Shown here: piece by piece, positions 1 to 8,004 of the stretch
How positions within the stretch are numbered: position 1 is the first letter of the stretch
Layout of the letters: every line of letters begins with the position of its first letter
Assembly (NCBI RefSeq): GCF_003096035.1
Contig: NZ_CP029186.1
Location: forward strand, 1,067,001 to 1,131,000
DNA length: 64,000 nucleotides
Source: Flavobacterium album
GTDB lineage: Bacteria > Bacteroidota > Bacteroidia > Flavobacteriales > Flavobacteriaceae
Direction of reading: 5' to 3'
Notes under the pieces: model-generated
Seen by the model: the letters and a program-made list of their open reading frames with translations, nothing else
Database searches by the model: none
What the model was told of the DNA's origin: nothing
Program-made: the position numbers and the translations under genes

Positions 1-131
1 CCAAAATCGATTCCCTCCGGGAAATTGAAAACTCACGAAAAGATATCACTTAGTGATTAAATTTTGGTAGAGATATTAAATTACCAATGAACATTTCCCG
101 TAGGGAATTAATGGATTTTTTGCCCTGATTC
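1..131. repeat. Left-edge palindromic repeat element
   Basis: Two self-complementary units, ATTCCCTCCGGGAAAT (10-25) and ATTTCCCGTAGGGAAT (93-108), are also inverted copies of each other (15 of 16 bases). CCAAAAT (1-7) and ATTTTGG (61-67) form further arms. No coding sequence is present. It lies downstream of upp and may stop its transcription. The element is probably cut by the window edge. Confidence 0.6.
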
Positions 132-785
132 CTACAACTTCACCCCATAAGCCAAATCCCCTGCATCACCCAACCCCGGAACAATATATTTCTTTTCGTT
201 CAGGTGGCTGTCCAGCGAGGCAACCCATAAGTGACAATTGTCCGGCAACGATTCCTGCAACAGCGCAATGCCCTCGGGCGCGGCAATAACAACAGCAATG
301 TGGAAGGATATAGGGCTTTGTCCCGGCAGTATCTTTTTAAGCACTTCGGCCAATGACATTCCCGTGGCCAGCATTGGGTCGAGCACGATGAGGTTTTTAC
401 CGGTAAAAGATGGCGCAGCCTGGTACTCCACCAATATATCAAAAAATTCATCGTTATGCGGGTGGTGCCTGTAGGCCGAGATAAACCCGTTTTCGGCATC
501 GTCGAAAAAGCTCAGGAACCCGTCATGCAGCGCCAATCCCGCCCGCAGTATAGAGCACAATACCACACCATCTTTTATTTCCATTGTTTTTTTAATTCCC
601 AAAGGGGTGTGTACATCACGGTCTTTATACTCAAGCTCCTTACTAATCTCATAAGCCATGATCTCGCCAATGCGTTCGATATTTTTACGGAACCGCATGC
701 TGTCCTTCTGCACATCCACATCACGGATCTGCGAAAGAAAATGGTTTAAGATGCTGTTATTTTCTGAAAGGTAGTGTACATGCAT
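132..785 (-). CDS. upp: Uracil phosphoribosyltransferase
   Basis: Converts uracil and PRPP to UMP in pyrimidine salvage; cytoplasmic. The 217-residue protein has the normal length. The PRPP-binding loop DPMLATGMSL lies near residues 136-145, where most homologues have GGS rather than GMS. The uracil-binding C-terminal motif GLGDAGDLAYG lies near 203-214. It is transcribed away from the DUF4254 gene, and the short gap between them holds a -7 element for that neighbour. Identification is firm. Confidence 0.95.
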   Translation of the reverse strand: MHVHYLSENNSILNHFLSQIRDVDVQKDSMRFRKNIERIGEIMAYEISKELEYKDRDVHTPLGIKKTMEIKDGVVLCSILRAGLALHDGFLSFFDDAENGFISAYRHHPHNDEFFDILVEYQAAPSFTGKNLIVLDPMLATGMSLAEVLKKILPGQSPISFHIAVVIAAPEGIALLQESLPDNCHLWVASLDSHLNEKKYIVPGLGDAGDLAYGVKL

Positions 786-825
786 GGGGTTAAAATTTGT
801 GTTAGCAGGTTAAAAGTATTAAAAC

Positions 826-833
826 TATATTTG
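826..833 (+). promoter_or_regulatory. Bacteroidetes -7 element (TATATTTG) for DUF4254 gene
   Basis: TATATTTG matches the Bacteroidetes primary sigma factor -7 consensus TAnnTTTG and lies 19 bases before the start codon at 853. A TTTG at 796-799 could be the -33 element, though the spacer is long. Confidence 0.6.
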
Positions 834-852
834 TAAAATTAAATTTAAGACT

Positions 853-1458
853 ATGTTTTCTAAAATAGCTTTCCCCATATTTGAGCAGAGCATCAATGAT
901 TATCACCAGTTTGATAATGTAGACCAGCCGGTAAACAATCCATTCAGTAAAGATAAGATAGAACACCTGTTATATGCAAAAAACTGGGTAGATACTGTAC
1001 AATGGCATTATGAAGACATAATCCGTAACCCGGCTATAGACCCTGTTGAAGCGCTCGTTCTTAAAAGAAAAATCGATGCCTCCAACCAGGTGAGGACCGA
1101 TATGGTAGAGTATATCGACAGCTATTTTTTACAGAAATACAGCAATGTAAAGGTAAAGGACAATGCCAAAATAAATTCCGAAAGCCCGGCATGGGCACTG
1201 GACAGGCTTTCGATACTTGCCCTTAAGATATTCCACATGAACGAGGAGGCTACCCGTGAAGACGCTTCGCCGGAGCACAGGGCAAAATGCCAGGAAAAGC
1301 TGAATGTGCTGCTGGAGCAGAAGAAAGACCTTTCTACCGCTATTGACGACCTTATTACTGATATTGAGAATGGCGACAAGTACATGAAGGTGTACAAGCA
1401 GATGAAAATGTATAATGACGAAGAGCTGAACCCGGTACTGTACCAAAACAAAAAGTAA
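853..1458 (+). CDS. DUF4254 family protein
   Basis: This 201-residue, mostly helical cytoplasmic protein matches the DUF4254 family, conserved in Bacteroidetes and of unknown biochemical function. There is no signal peptide or membrane segment. It ends six bases before a glycosyltransferase family 9 gene, a pairing common in the phylum, so a role linked to surface glycan synthesis is plausible but inferred only from position. The ATG at 853 follows a good -7 element. Confidence 0.8.
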   Translation: MFSKIAFPIFEQSINDYHQFDNVDQPVNNPFSKDKIEHLLYAKNWVDTVQWHYEDIIRNPAIDPVEALVLKRKIDASNQVRTDMVEYIDSYFLQKYSNVKVKDNAKINSESPAWALDRLSILALKIFHMNEEATREDASPEHRAKCQEKLNVLLEQKKDLSTAIDDLITDIENGDKYMKVYKQMKMYNDEELNPVLYQNKK

Positions 1459-1464
1459 ACTCCC

Positions 1465-2514
1465 ATGCGGGGAACCAAACATATACTGGTCATAAGGCTG
1501 TCTGCCATGGGCGATGTCGCAATGACCGTACCTGTCATTCGCGAACTGGTTGCAAGCCATGAGAACGTAAAGGTGACCGTGGTGTCAAAAGCAGCCTATA
1601 AGGCTTTCTTTGACGAAATTCCGCGCGTTTCCTTTTTTGAAGCCGATACCGAAGGCAGGCACAAGGGCTTTTTCGGCCTCCTGCGCCTTTATGGCGAACT
1701 CAAAAAACTCCATTTTTATGCGGTGGCTGACCTGCATAATGTGCTGCGGTCGAAGATCATTACCAAACTTTTTGCTTTCAGGGGCAAAAAAACCGCCACG
1801 GTAGATAAAGCAAGGAAAGAAAGGGCAGCGCTCACCAGCCTTACCAATAAGGTATTCGAACCGCTTACGCCGGTAAGCAGGAGGTATGCGGCCGTTTTTG
1901 GAAAACTGGGCTTCCCTATATCATTGGAAAACCCGGTATTCCCTGAAAAGCAAAAAATAACACTTGACCTTTTAGAACTATTAGGCCCTAAGAATGAGCA
2001 ATGGATAGGTATAGCGCCGTTTGCCCAGCACCGCAGCAAGATATACCCACGCGAACTGATACAACAGGTGATAACCAATCTGGCTGCAAATCCCAACTAT
2101 AAGCTAATGCTGTTTGGTGGCGGCAAGCAGGAAGCAAGTACCCTGAAAAAATATGCCAAAGGCCTCGATAATGTTTTTGTCATTGCCGGGAAAATGAACC
2201 TCAAGCAGGAACTGCGGCTCATCAGCAACCTCGACCTTATGCTGAGTATGGATAGCGGCAATGCACATATTGCGGCAATGTTAGGTGTTAAGGTAGTCAC
2301 GCTGTGGGGCGCCACGCATCCCTATACCGGCTTTGCACCATTCAACCAGCCGGCAGATTATGCCCTGGTATCCGACAGGGAGAAATACCCCTTGCTGCCC
2401 ACATCAGTTTACGGCAATAAGAAGGTGAAAGGCTATGATGATGCCATGCAGACCATACTGCCCGAAACAGTCGTCAGTAAAATAAATGATATACTAAAAA
2501 AGGATGCCCGTTAA
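1465..2514 (+). CDS. Glycosyltransferase family 9 (heptosyltransferase-like)
   Basis: Probable sugar transferase acting on lipopolysaccharide core or a related surface glycan at the inner face of the cytoplasmic membrane. The 349-residue protein has the GT-B fold signatures of family GT9: an N-terminal VIRLSAMGDVAMTVPV nucleotide/acceptor loop and the C-terminal donor-site motif MDSGNAHIAAMLG followed by VTLWGATHP. The donor and acceptor sugars cannot be read from sequence. It follows the DUF4254 gene by six bases and is presumably co-transcribed. A hairpin overlaps its stop codon. Confidence 0.88.
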   Translation: MRGTKHILVIRLSAMGDVAMTVPVIRELVASHENVKVTVVSKAAYKAFFDEIPRVSFFEADTEGRHKGFFGLLRLYGELKKLHFYAVADLHNVLRSKIITKLFAFRGKKTATVDKARKERAALTSLTNKVFEPLTPVSRRYAAVFGKLGFPISLENPVFPEKQKITLDLLELLGPKNEQWIGIAPFAQHRSKIYPRELIQQVITNLAANPNYKLMLFGGGKQEASTLKKYAKGLDNVFVIAGKMNLKQELRLISNLDLMLSMDSGNAHIAAMLGVKVVTLWGATHPYTGFAPFNQPADYALVSDREKYPLLPTSVYGNKKVKGYDDAMQTILPETVVSKINDILKKDAR

Positions 2515-2523
2515 AGCATCCTT
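2500..2523 (+). terminator. Hairpin overlapping the stop codon of the GT9 gene
   Basis: AAGGATGC (2500-2507) pairs perfectly with GCATCCTT (2516-2523). The eight-base loop contains the TAA stop (2512-2514), so the left arm is coding sequence. The following T-run is weak. Confidence 0.6.
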
Positions 2524-2580
2524 ATTGATATTACGTTTTTCCATTTAACGATAGGAGAAATCTTTAATTCCAATGATTAT

Positions 2581-2619
2581 CTGAGATTTCTCACTCCGCA
2601 GGCTCCATTCGAAATGAAA
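2581..2619. repeat. Dispersed repeat (GAGATTTCTCACTCCGCAGG type), copy 1
   Basis: This 39-base segment recurs in inverted orientation at 31257-31295 with only a few differences. It lies between convergent genes. Similar sequences are scattered through many Bacteroidetes genomes; function unknown. Confidence 0.6.
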
Positions 2620-2644
2620 GCAAGGTTCGGGCATTTAAAACTAC

Positions 2645-3697
2645 CTACACATCATCATAATCTACATAGATCTCCGGTGTGGTAGGGTGTGCCTGGCAAG
2701 TCAGGATAAGGCCTTCGGCGATCTCGCCGTCGGTCAGTATGGCGTTTTTCTTCATTTCAGCCTTACCGTTAGTGATGCGGGCCATACAGCTGCTGCAAAT
2801 ACCGCCCTGGCAGGAGTAAGGCGCATCGATGCCCTGTTTTAGTGCGGCATCCAGTATCGTCATTTGCTGCGACATAAGGAAAGTAACCTCCTCGTCGTCA
2901 ACCAGTACAGTTATTTTTGTCTGCCCATCTAAGTTCTCCTCGATCTTCTTCTCGGCTATCGGTGTTGAGAACAGTTCGAATTTAATATTCTTTTCGGGTA
3001 CATTATTTTCTTTCAGCACCTCATTTACCGCGAGGATCATTTCCTCCGGACCGCACAGGTAAAATTTAGCGAATTCTTTTTCCTTGTGTTTATTCCTGAT
3101 AACGAAGTTAACGGTAGAACGCTCGATCCTGCCGAAAAGCGCATCTTCGGCCCTGGCCTGGCTGAACACGAAATGCACGAAGAAGCGCCCTACATATTCC
3201 TGCTGCAGTTTATGCAGGAAGTCGTGGAAGATAGTATCGTTTGGTGTCTTGTTGCCGTATACCAGCACAAACGTGCTCTCGGGTTCGCTCTGTAAAACCG
3301 ACTGTATTATAGAAAGTACCGGGGTGATGCCGCTGCCGGCTGCAAATGCTGCATAGTTGCGCTGCCTGTCGGCTTTTGGCTCAAAAGTGAATTTTCCTTC
3401 GGGGGTGCCTACCTCCATGGTATCGCCTATGGTAAGCCTTTCGTTTGCAAAAACAGAAAAGCCGCCGTTCTTTACTGCCTTAATGGCCACACGAAGCTCA
3501 TTGCTGCCCGGCGCGGAACATATAGAATAGGCCTTGCGGATCTCCTGGCCTTCAAATTCGGTTTTGATATTGATGTACTGACCTGCGGTAAAGCTATAAT
3601 CTTCTTTTAATTTTTCGGGGATCTCAAAAGCTATGGAAACAGCCTGTGGCGTTTCCCTCCTGATATCTTTTATGACAAGCGAATGAAATGTAGACAT
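2645..3697 (-). CDS. PaaE-like ferredoxin-NAD(P)H reductase with C-terminal 2Fe-2S domain
   Basis: A 350-residue flavoprotein reductase that passes electrons from NAD(P)H via flavin to a plant-type 2Fe-2S centre. Order of domains: FAD-binding barrel with RKAYSICSAPG, nucleotide domain with GSGITPVLSIIQSVL, then a ferredoxin domain with CQGGICSSC and a final Cys in LTCQAHP. This is the layout of PaaE of the phenylacetyl-CoA epoxidase and of related hydroxylase reductases. No paaABCD genes are nearby, so the electron acceptor is unknown. It is monocistronic and divergent from the padR operon. Confidence 0.85.
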   Translation of the reverse strand: MSTFHSLVIKDIRRETPQAVSIAFEIPEKLKEDYSFTAGQYINIKTEFEGQEIRKAYSICSAPGSNELRVAIKAVKNGGFSVFANERLTIGDTMEVGTPEGKFTFEPKADRQRNYAAFAAGSGITPVLSIIQSVLQSEPESTFVLVYGNKTPNDTIFHDFLHKLQQEYVGRFFVHFVFSQARAEDALFGRIERSTVNFVIRNKHKEKEFAKFYLCGPEEMILAVNEVLKENNVPEKNIKFELFSTPIAEKKIEENLDGQTKITVLVDDEEVTFLMSQQMTILDAALKQGIDAPYSCQGGICSSCMARITNGKAEMKKNAILTDGEIAEGLILTCQAHPTTPEIYVDYDDV

Positions 3698-3713
3698 GTT
3701 TGTAAATTTCCTG

Positions 3714-3721
3714 CAAAAATA
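3714..3721 (-). promoter_or_regulatory. -7 element for the PaaE-like reductase
   Basis: On the minus strand the sequence reads TATTTTTG, matching TAnnTTTG, 16 bases upstream of the start codon at 3697. Confidence 0.55.
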
Positions 3722-3775
3722 CGCATCCTTTTGCGGAAATAAAAAAGTAACCTGTTTTTAATATACCTAAGAATA

Positions 3776-3803
3776 TTATGCATAACATTTTTATGTATAT
3801 TTG
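3776..3803 (+). promoter_or_regulatory. padR operon promoter with candidate operator
   Basis: TATATTTG at 3796-3803 is a perfect -7 element 17 bases before the padR start. The palindrome TTATGCATAA (3776-3785) lies in the spacer between the -33 and -7 positions, where a bound repressor would block RNA polymerase. Autoregulation by PadR is inferred. Confidence 0.5.
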
Positions 3804-3820
3804 TTTTGTAAAAATAACCG

Positions 3821-4165
3821 ATGAAAAATTCACAGCTTTATAAAGGCAGCCTCACCACCATAATCATGAAGCTGCTGGAAGAGAACGGCAGGATGTACGG
3901 CTATGAGATCACCCAGAAGGTAAAGCTCATTACAGCCGGCGAACTCAATATTACCGAAGGGGCGCTCTACCCGGCGCTGCACCGCCTGGAAGCCGACGGC
4001 CATTTGGATGTGGAAGTCGAAAAAGTTGACAACCGCCTGCGCAAATACTACAAGCTCACCGAAAGCGGCCAGAAAGAAACTGTGAACCGACTTAGCGAGC
4101 TCGAGGATTTCATAAAGAATATGCAGAGTTTAATGGGGAACCGTGACCTAAAATTAGGATATTGA
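3821..4165 (+). CDS. PadR family transcriptional regulator
   Basis: A 114-residue winged-helix repressor of the short PadR type. Family marks are YGYEITQKVK in helix 2, LNITEGALYPALHRLEADG covering recognition helix and wing, and RKYYKLTESG in the wing. PadR proteins usually repress their own operon and an adjacent efflux system and respond to small molecules or membrane stress. Here the downstream genes are two membrane proteins and an ABC transporter, all on the same strand and tightly spaced, so these are the likely targets. Confidence 0.9.
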   Translation: MKNSQLYKGSLTTIIMKLLEENGRMYGYEITQKVKLITAGELNITEGALYPALHRLEADGHLDVEVEKVDNRLRKYYKLTESGQKETVNRLSELEDFIKNMQSLMGNRDLKLGY

Positions 4166-4166
4166 T

Positions 4167-4778
4167 ATGAGACTTACAGAAGAGCAAATACGTTTTATCG
4201 ACTCCTACCTGAAAAATGCAGGTGTGGAATATCTGGACATTCGCTGCGAAATGACCGACCATGTTGCGGCGGCACTTGAAGAGCAGGAAGGGGAATTCAT
4301 GGATAATTTTAAAGCATACATGCTGCGGCACAAAAAAGGCCTGCTGGCATCCAACAGGAAATTTCGCAGGATCGCGGGCAGGAAAGCAGTGCTTTTGTTG
4401 TTAAGGAATCTTGCCGGGCTGCGTTTTTTGATAATGCTGGCAACAATTATTTCTGTCACCTATCTTATGGTACAGGCTTATGATTTAGAAACCGTCACCG
4501 ACAATTTCTTTACCGGCTTCATGCTGTTTTTTGTTGTGATGGTAATATATTACTGGTACATACGGCTGTCAGGGCGCTCAAAATTCTCGGTAGCTAATAG
4601 TGTAATTGGCATTTCTTCTTTTGTAATTTATCTGGCTATCATTGCTTTTCGCGCAGAACGCTGGATGGAAAACGAATTCATACCCGCTTACTACGGATTT
4701 TTCTTAGTATTCATGATTGAAGTAGTACTCACCTTCCGGCAACTGAAGAAAAAATACGAATTGCAGTATGGAAGCTAA
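4167..4778 (+). CDS. Membrane protein with N-terminal helical DH motif, paralogue 1
   Basis: Unknown function. The 203-residue protein begins one base after the padR stop. The N-terminal ~60 residues are soluble and contain EYLDIRCEMTDHVAAALEEQ. About four hydrophobic segments follow between residues 85 and 195. The next gene product shares the same layout and an E(L/M)xDH motif, so the two are diverged tandem paralogues. The N-terminal pattern recalls DUF1700/DUF1129-type proteins, which often accompany PadR regulators. A sensor or membrane-effector role with the ABC transporter is inference. Confidence 0.65.
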   Translation: MRLTEEQIRFIDSYLKNAGVEYLDIRCEMTDHVAAALEEQEGEFMDNFKAYMLRHKKGLLASNRKFRRIAGRKAVLLLLRNLAGLRFLIMLATIISVTYLMVQAYDLETVTDNFFTGFMLFFVVMVIYYWYIRLSGRSKFSVANSVIGISSFVIYLAIIAFRAERWMENEFIPAYYGFFLVFMIEVVLTFRQLKKKYELQYGS

Positions 4779-5460
4779 AAAGATCTCCACGGAACAGTTT
4801 AGCCAATTGCTTGCCTTTACCCGAAAGCATTTTGTAGAATATTACGACCTGCAGGTTGAGCTGGCCGACCATCTTGCCAATGCTATCGAACAACGCTGGC
4901 AGGCACAACCCGCCCTTACCTTTGATGAAGCATTGCACCTGGAGTTTAAAAAATTTGGAATATTCGGGTTCAGCGACATAGTAGAACAGCGGCAAAATGC
5001 GCTTTTTAAAAAATACTACAGGCTTGTACGTAAGGAATTACTGTCGGCGCTTACATTTCGTGCGGTACTTATTGCCGTTTTGGGTACCCTTGCGGTATAT
5101 GAAATAGTAATGCTTCTGCCGTGGAGCTATTTCGTGCTTTTACTGGGTTCCCTGATTGTAAGCTGCTACAGGCTTTGGCAACTGCGAAGGCAATACAAAA
5201 AGAAGCTGGACAGTACAGGCAAAAAATGGCTGTTGGAAGAGATCATTTTCAGTTGTGGCGGATTGGGAATTATGCTTAACCTGCCGTTCCAGCTGCTCCG
5301 GTATGTGTTGCAGGACAACATCCCTTCGGGTGTTGCCGCAGCCATGGCGCTTATTTTGATACTTTCTATATTGTATGGATATGTAGTGCTTTTCAGGATG
5401 CCCCGTCACGCCGAAGCTTACCTGCAAAAAGCGTATCCTGAATATGCCATGGAAAATTAA
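4768..5460 (+). CDS. Membrane protein with N-terminal helical DH motif, paralogue 2
   Basis: Unknown function. The 230-residue protein overlaps the previous gene by 11 bases, so translation is probably coupled. The N-terminus carries EYYDLQVELADHLANAIEQ and then a predicted helix ending in FKKFGIFGFSD. The rest has four or five hydrophobic segments between about residues 90 and 215. It is a paralogue of the preceding product and belongs to the same PadR-linked operon. Confidence 0.65.
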   Translation: MEAKKISTEQFSQLLAFTRKHFVEYYDLQVELADHLANAIEQRWQAQPALTFDEALHLEFKKFGIFGFSDIVEQRQNALFKKYYRLVRKELLSALTFRAVLIAVLGTLAVYEIVMLLPWSYFVLLLGSLIVSCYRLWQLRRQYKKKLDSTGKKWLLEEIIFSCGGLGIMLNLPFQLLRYVLQDNIPSGVAAAMALILILSILYGYVVLFRMPRHAEAYLQKAYPEYAMEN

Positions 5461-5527
5461 CACCGGGAAGTGTAACTTTCAGTAAAGTTAGCTGACTAAT
5501 TCAATACAACTAAACAACCACATTATA

Positions 5528-6997
5528 ATGTTCAGGAAATTTATCAGCCTCGAATGGAAAGCATTCACCAGGGCTTCTTCCTTTAAAGCCAATGTTGCCT
5601 TAAAGATCTTCATGATCATAGCGGCCATCTATTTCTCATTGGTGTTTTTGGCCTCCGGTGTTTTAGCTTACAAGCTTATCGAAGATACCGGCCAGGACCC
5701 GCTGGTCATCGTAAGCAAATACATGATCTATTATACCCTGGCAGACCTGATGATGCGCATCTTCCTGCAGAAGATCCCGGTAATGAACATCCGCCCGCTG
5801 CTGACCCTGCCGATAAAACGAAAAACCATCGTACACTTTGCCATAGGGAAAAGCGTATTGTCGTTCTTCAATTTCCTGCATGCCTTCTTTTTGGTGCCTT
5901 TCACGATAATGCTGCTCTTACATGGCTACGACCCGCTTAATTCGGTCTTATGGTACGTTGGCATTACGGCGCTTGTGTATTGCAATAACTTCCTGAATAT
6001 CCTTGCTAATAATAAAGACTGGGTGTTTGCCGTGATATTGGTGTTTTTCGTCGGCATCGGGGCATTGCAGTACTACCAGCTGTTTGACATTACCATCATA
6101 ACCTCGATATTTTACCACGGGTTTTACAGCACGTACTATATGTTCCTGATACCGATAGCCATCCTTGCAGCGCTATGGATCATCACCTTCTCCTACTTCC
6201 GTAAAAACCTGTATCTTGATACCGGCCTTAAAGGCAAACATGAAATTGCCGAAACGCAGGACTACACCTGGCTTAACCGGTTTGGCACCATGGGTACCTT
6301 CCTGAAGAACGACATCAAGCTGATACGCAGGAACAAGCGTTCTAAAACCACCGTTACCATGAGTGTGCTGTTCCTGTTTTACGGGCTGCTGTTCATGACC
6401 GGCGCTATCGAGCAGTATGATAATGATTTCTGGAAAGTATTCGCAGGTATTTTTGTTACGGGAGGCTTCATGTTCACCTTCGGGCAGTTCGTGCCGAGCT
6501 GGGACAGCGCCTATTACCCTCTGATGATGAGCCAGAACATACAGTATAAAGACTATATCGCTTCGAAATGGTGGCTGGTGGTTATCGGTACGCTTATCAG
6601 TACAGTGTTGGCAGCATTCTATCTTTACTTTGGCTTGAGTACCTATCTGATTATCCTTGCCGGTGCGGTATATAATATAGGAGTGAATTCGCACCTGGTA
6701 CTGTTGGGCGGGGCTTTCATCAAAACGCCTATCGACCTTGCCAGCAGCAAACAGGCTTTTGGGAACAAGAAAGCCTTCAACGTAAAGACCATGCTGCTTA
6801 CCATACCGAAGCTATTATTACCCATCGGGCTTTACGCCTTGGGGAATTATATTGCCGGCGCTAATGGCGGCTATGCTTTTGTAGCAGGGGCGGGCCTGAT
6901 CGGATTTGCCTTCCGTAACATGATGTTCCGGCAAATAGAGAAGGTTTACAAAAGCGAGAAATACAAAACACTGGATGCTTACAAACAAAAAGAATAA
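5528..6997 (+). CDS. DUF5687 family membrane protein (ABC-2-like permease)
   Basis: This 489-residue polytopic membrane protein matches DUF5687, a Bacteroidetes family found next to ABC ATPases. The N-terminus FRKFISLEWKAFTRASSF is amphipathic and is followed by roughly ten hydrophobic segments. The ATPase gene follows after 12 bases, so the two probably form one exporter acting in the inner membrane. The substrate is unknown. The upstream PadR and membrane-protein genes suggest drug or envelope-stress induction, which is an inference from position. Confidence 0.8.
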   Translation: MFRKFISLEWKAFTRASSFKANVALKIFMIIAAIYFSLVFLASGVLAYKLIEDTGQDPLVIVSKYMIYYTLADLMMRIFLQKIPVMNIRPLLTLPIKRKTIVHFAIGKSVLSFFNFLHAFFLVPFTIMLLLHGYDPLNSVLWYVGITALVYCNNFLNILANNKDWVFAVILVFFVGIGALQYYQLFDITIITSIFYHGFYSTYYMFLIPIAILAALWIITFSYFRKNLYLDTGLKGKHEIAETQDYTWLNRFGTMGTFLKNDIKLIRRNKRSKTTVTMSVLFLFYGLLFMTGAIEQYDNDFWKVFAGIFVTGGFMFTFGQFVPSWDSAYYPLMMSQNIQYKDYIASKWWLVVIGTLISTVLAAFYLYFGLSTYLIILAGAVYNIGVNSHLVLLGGAFIKTPIDLASSKQAFGNKKAFNVKTMLLTIPKLLLPIGLYALGNYIAGANGGYAFVAGAGLIGFAFRNMMFRQIEKVYKSEKYKTLDAYKQKE

Positions 6998-7009
6998 ATA
7001 ACTACGATA

Positions 7010-7705
7010 ATGATACAGGCACAAAACCTTAGGAAAACATATAACGGTGTAACCGTACTGAATATAGACCACCTGCAAATTCGCAAAGGCGAAAGCCTGG
7101 GGCTGGTAGGGAATAACGGCGCAGGGAAAACAACATTCTTCAGCCTGCTGCTCGACCTTATCGAGCCTTCGAACGGCGAAGTGAAGATAAAGGATATTGT
7201 GGTAAACAAAAGCGAGGCATGGAAACCGGTAACGGCGGCTTTTCTTGATGAGACCTTCCTTATAAGCTACCTTACCCCCGAGGAATATTTCTATTTCATC
7301 GGCGAGCTGCGTGGCCAGAACAAAGCCGATGTAGATGGGCTGCTGAAAAAGCATGAAGACTTTTTTAATGGTGAGATACTCAATAAGAAAAAGTACCTGC
7401 GCGACCTCTCCAAAGGGAACCAGAAGAAAGTGGGCATCATCGCCACGCTTATTGGCAATCCCGAAGTTATCGTTCTCGATGAGCCGTTTGCCAACCTGGA
7501 TCCCACCACGCAATTCAGGCTCAAAAAGATCATCAAGGAACTGGCCGATGATAAGAATGTGACCATATTGGTATCGAGCCACGACCTTATGCACACCACC
7601 GAGGTAAGCACCCGCATCGTGGCGCTGGATAAAGGACGAATTGTAAAAGACATACAAACATCGGACGAAACCCTGAAAGAGCTGGAAGAATTCTTTGCGG
7701 TGTAG
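7010..7705 (+). CDS. ABC transporter ATP-binding protein
   Basis: A 231-residue ATPase that drives transport together with the adjacent DUF5687 permease. Visible motifs: Walker A GNNGAGKTTFF (about 35-45), signature LSKGNQKKVG (about 132-141), Walker B VIVLDEPFANLDP and the switch SSHD. The signature LSKGN instead of LSGGQ is seen in ABC-2 exporters of the DrrA/CcmA/BcrA type. It is the last gene of the padR operon, which ends at the strong terminator at 7870-7910. Confidence 0.92.
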   Translation: MIQAQNLRKTYNGVTVLNIDHLQIRKGESLGLVGNNGAGKTTFFSLLLDLIEPSNGEVKIKDIVVNKSEAWKPVTAAFLDETFLISYLTPEEYFYFIGELRGQNKADVDGLLKKHEDFFNGEILNKKKYLRDLSKGNQKKVGIIATLIGNPEVIVLDEPFANLDPTTQFRLKKIIKELADDKNVTILVSSHDLMHTTEVSTRIVALDKGRIVKDIQTSDETLKELEEFFAV

Positions 7706-7736
7706 GTCACACATAATTTCCAGTTTGAGTGAAGCT

Positions 7737-7778
7737 CTTCCCCTCCTTTGGAGGGGTGCCTGAAGGGTGGGGTGGTTT
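7737..7778. repeat. Dispersed CCCCTCC-hairpin repeat, copy 1
   Basis: CCCCTCC (7740-7746), loop TTT, GGAGGGG (7750-7756), then TGCCTGAAGGGTGGGGTGG. A degraded copy of the same length is at 17767-17807. Related CCCCTCTCC hairpins occur at 23248, 41068 and 62740. Confidence 0.65.
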
Positions 7779-7834
7779 ATATTAACTAAGATTTCATTCC
7801 ATATATAAATTATATGCCTGTTATTAAAAAATAT

Positions 7835-7866
7835 CACAATTTGTGAAAATTTGTGTAATTCGTGGC
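7835..7866. repeat. Dispersed (CACGAATTACA) repeat, copy 1
   Basis: The reverse complement begins GCCACGAATTACAC and aligns with 57939-57970. The units CACAATTTGTG and AATTTGTGTAATTCGTG are internally repetitive. No gene is present. Confidence 0.55.
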
Positions 7867-7869
7867 TAA

Positions 7870-7910
7870 AACCGGAGCATGCGCTAATGGCATGCTGCCG
7901 GTTTTTTTTT
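7870..7910 (+). terminator. Rho-independent terminator of the padR-ABC operon
   Basis: ACCGGAGCATGC (7871-7882) pairs with GCATGCT (7890-7896) and CCGGT (7898-7902) with a single bulged G, and nine T residues follow. It lies 165 bases after the ATPase stop, past two dispersed repeats. Apart from these repeats and this hairpin, the 299-base gap 7706-8004 holds nothing recognisable. Confidence 0.8.
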
Positions 7911-8004
7911 GCCAAAAAACTCCCACTTAGAAAAAAGAAGCGTATTTTTACCCCTCTCTATACTAAAAAGAGATTTTAAAAGTTAAGGATAAAAAGCTTT
8001 TACA

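Noticed and set aside
3776..3785. TTATGCATAA as an attachment or restriction relic
   Set aside because: Its location in the padR promoter spacer makes an operator the simpler reading.
6818..7915. Open frame of 365 codons opposite the ABC permease and ATPase genes
   Set aside because: It is antisense to two well-supported genes, has no family resemblance and crosses the operon terminator.
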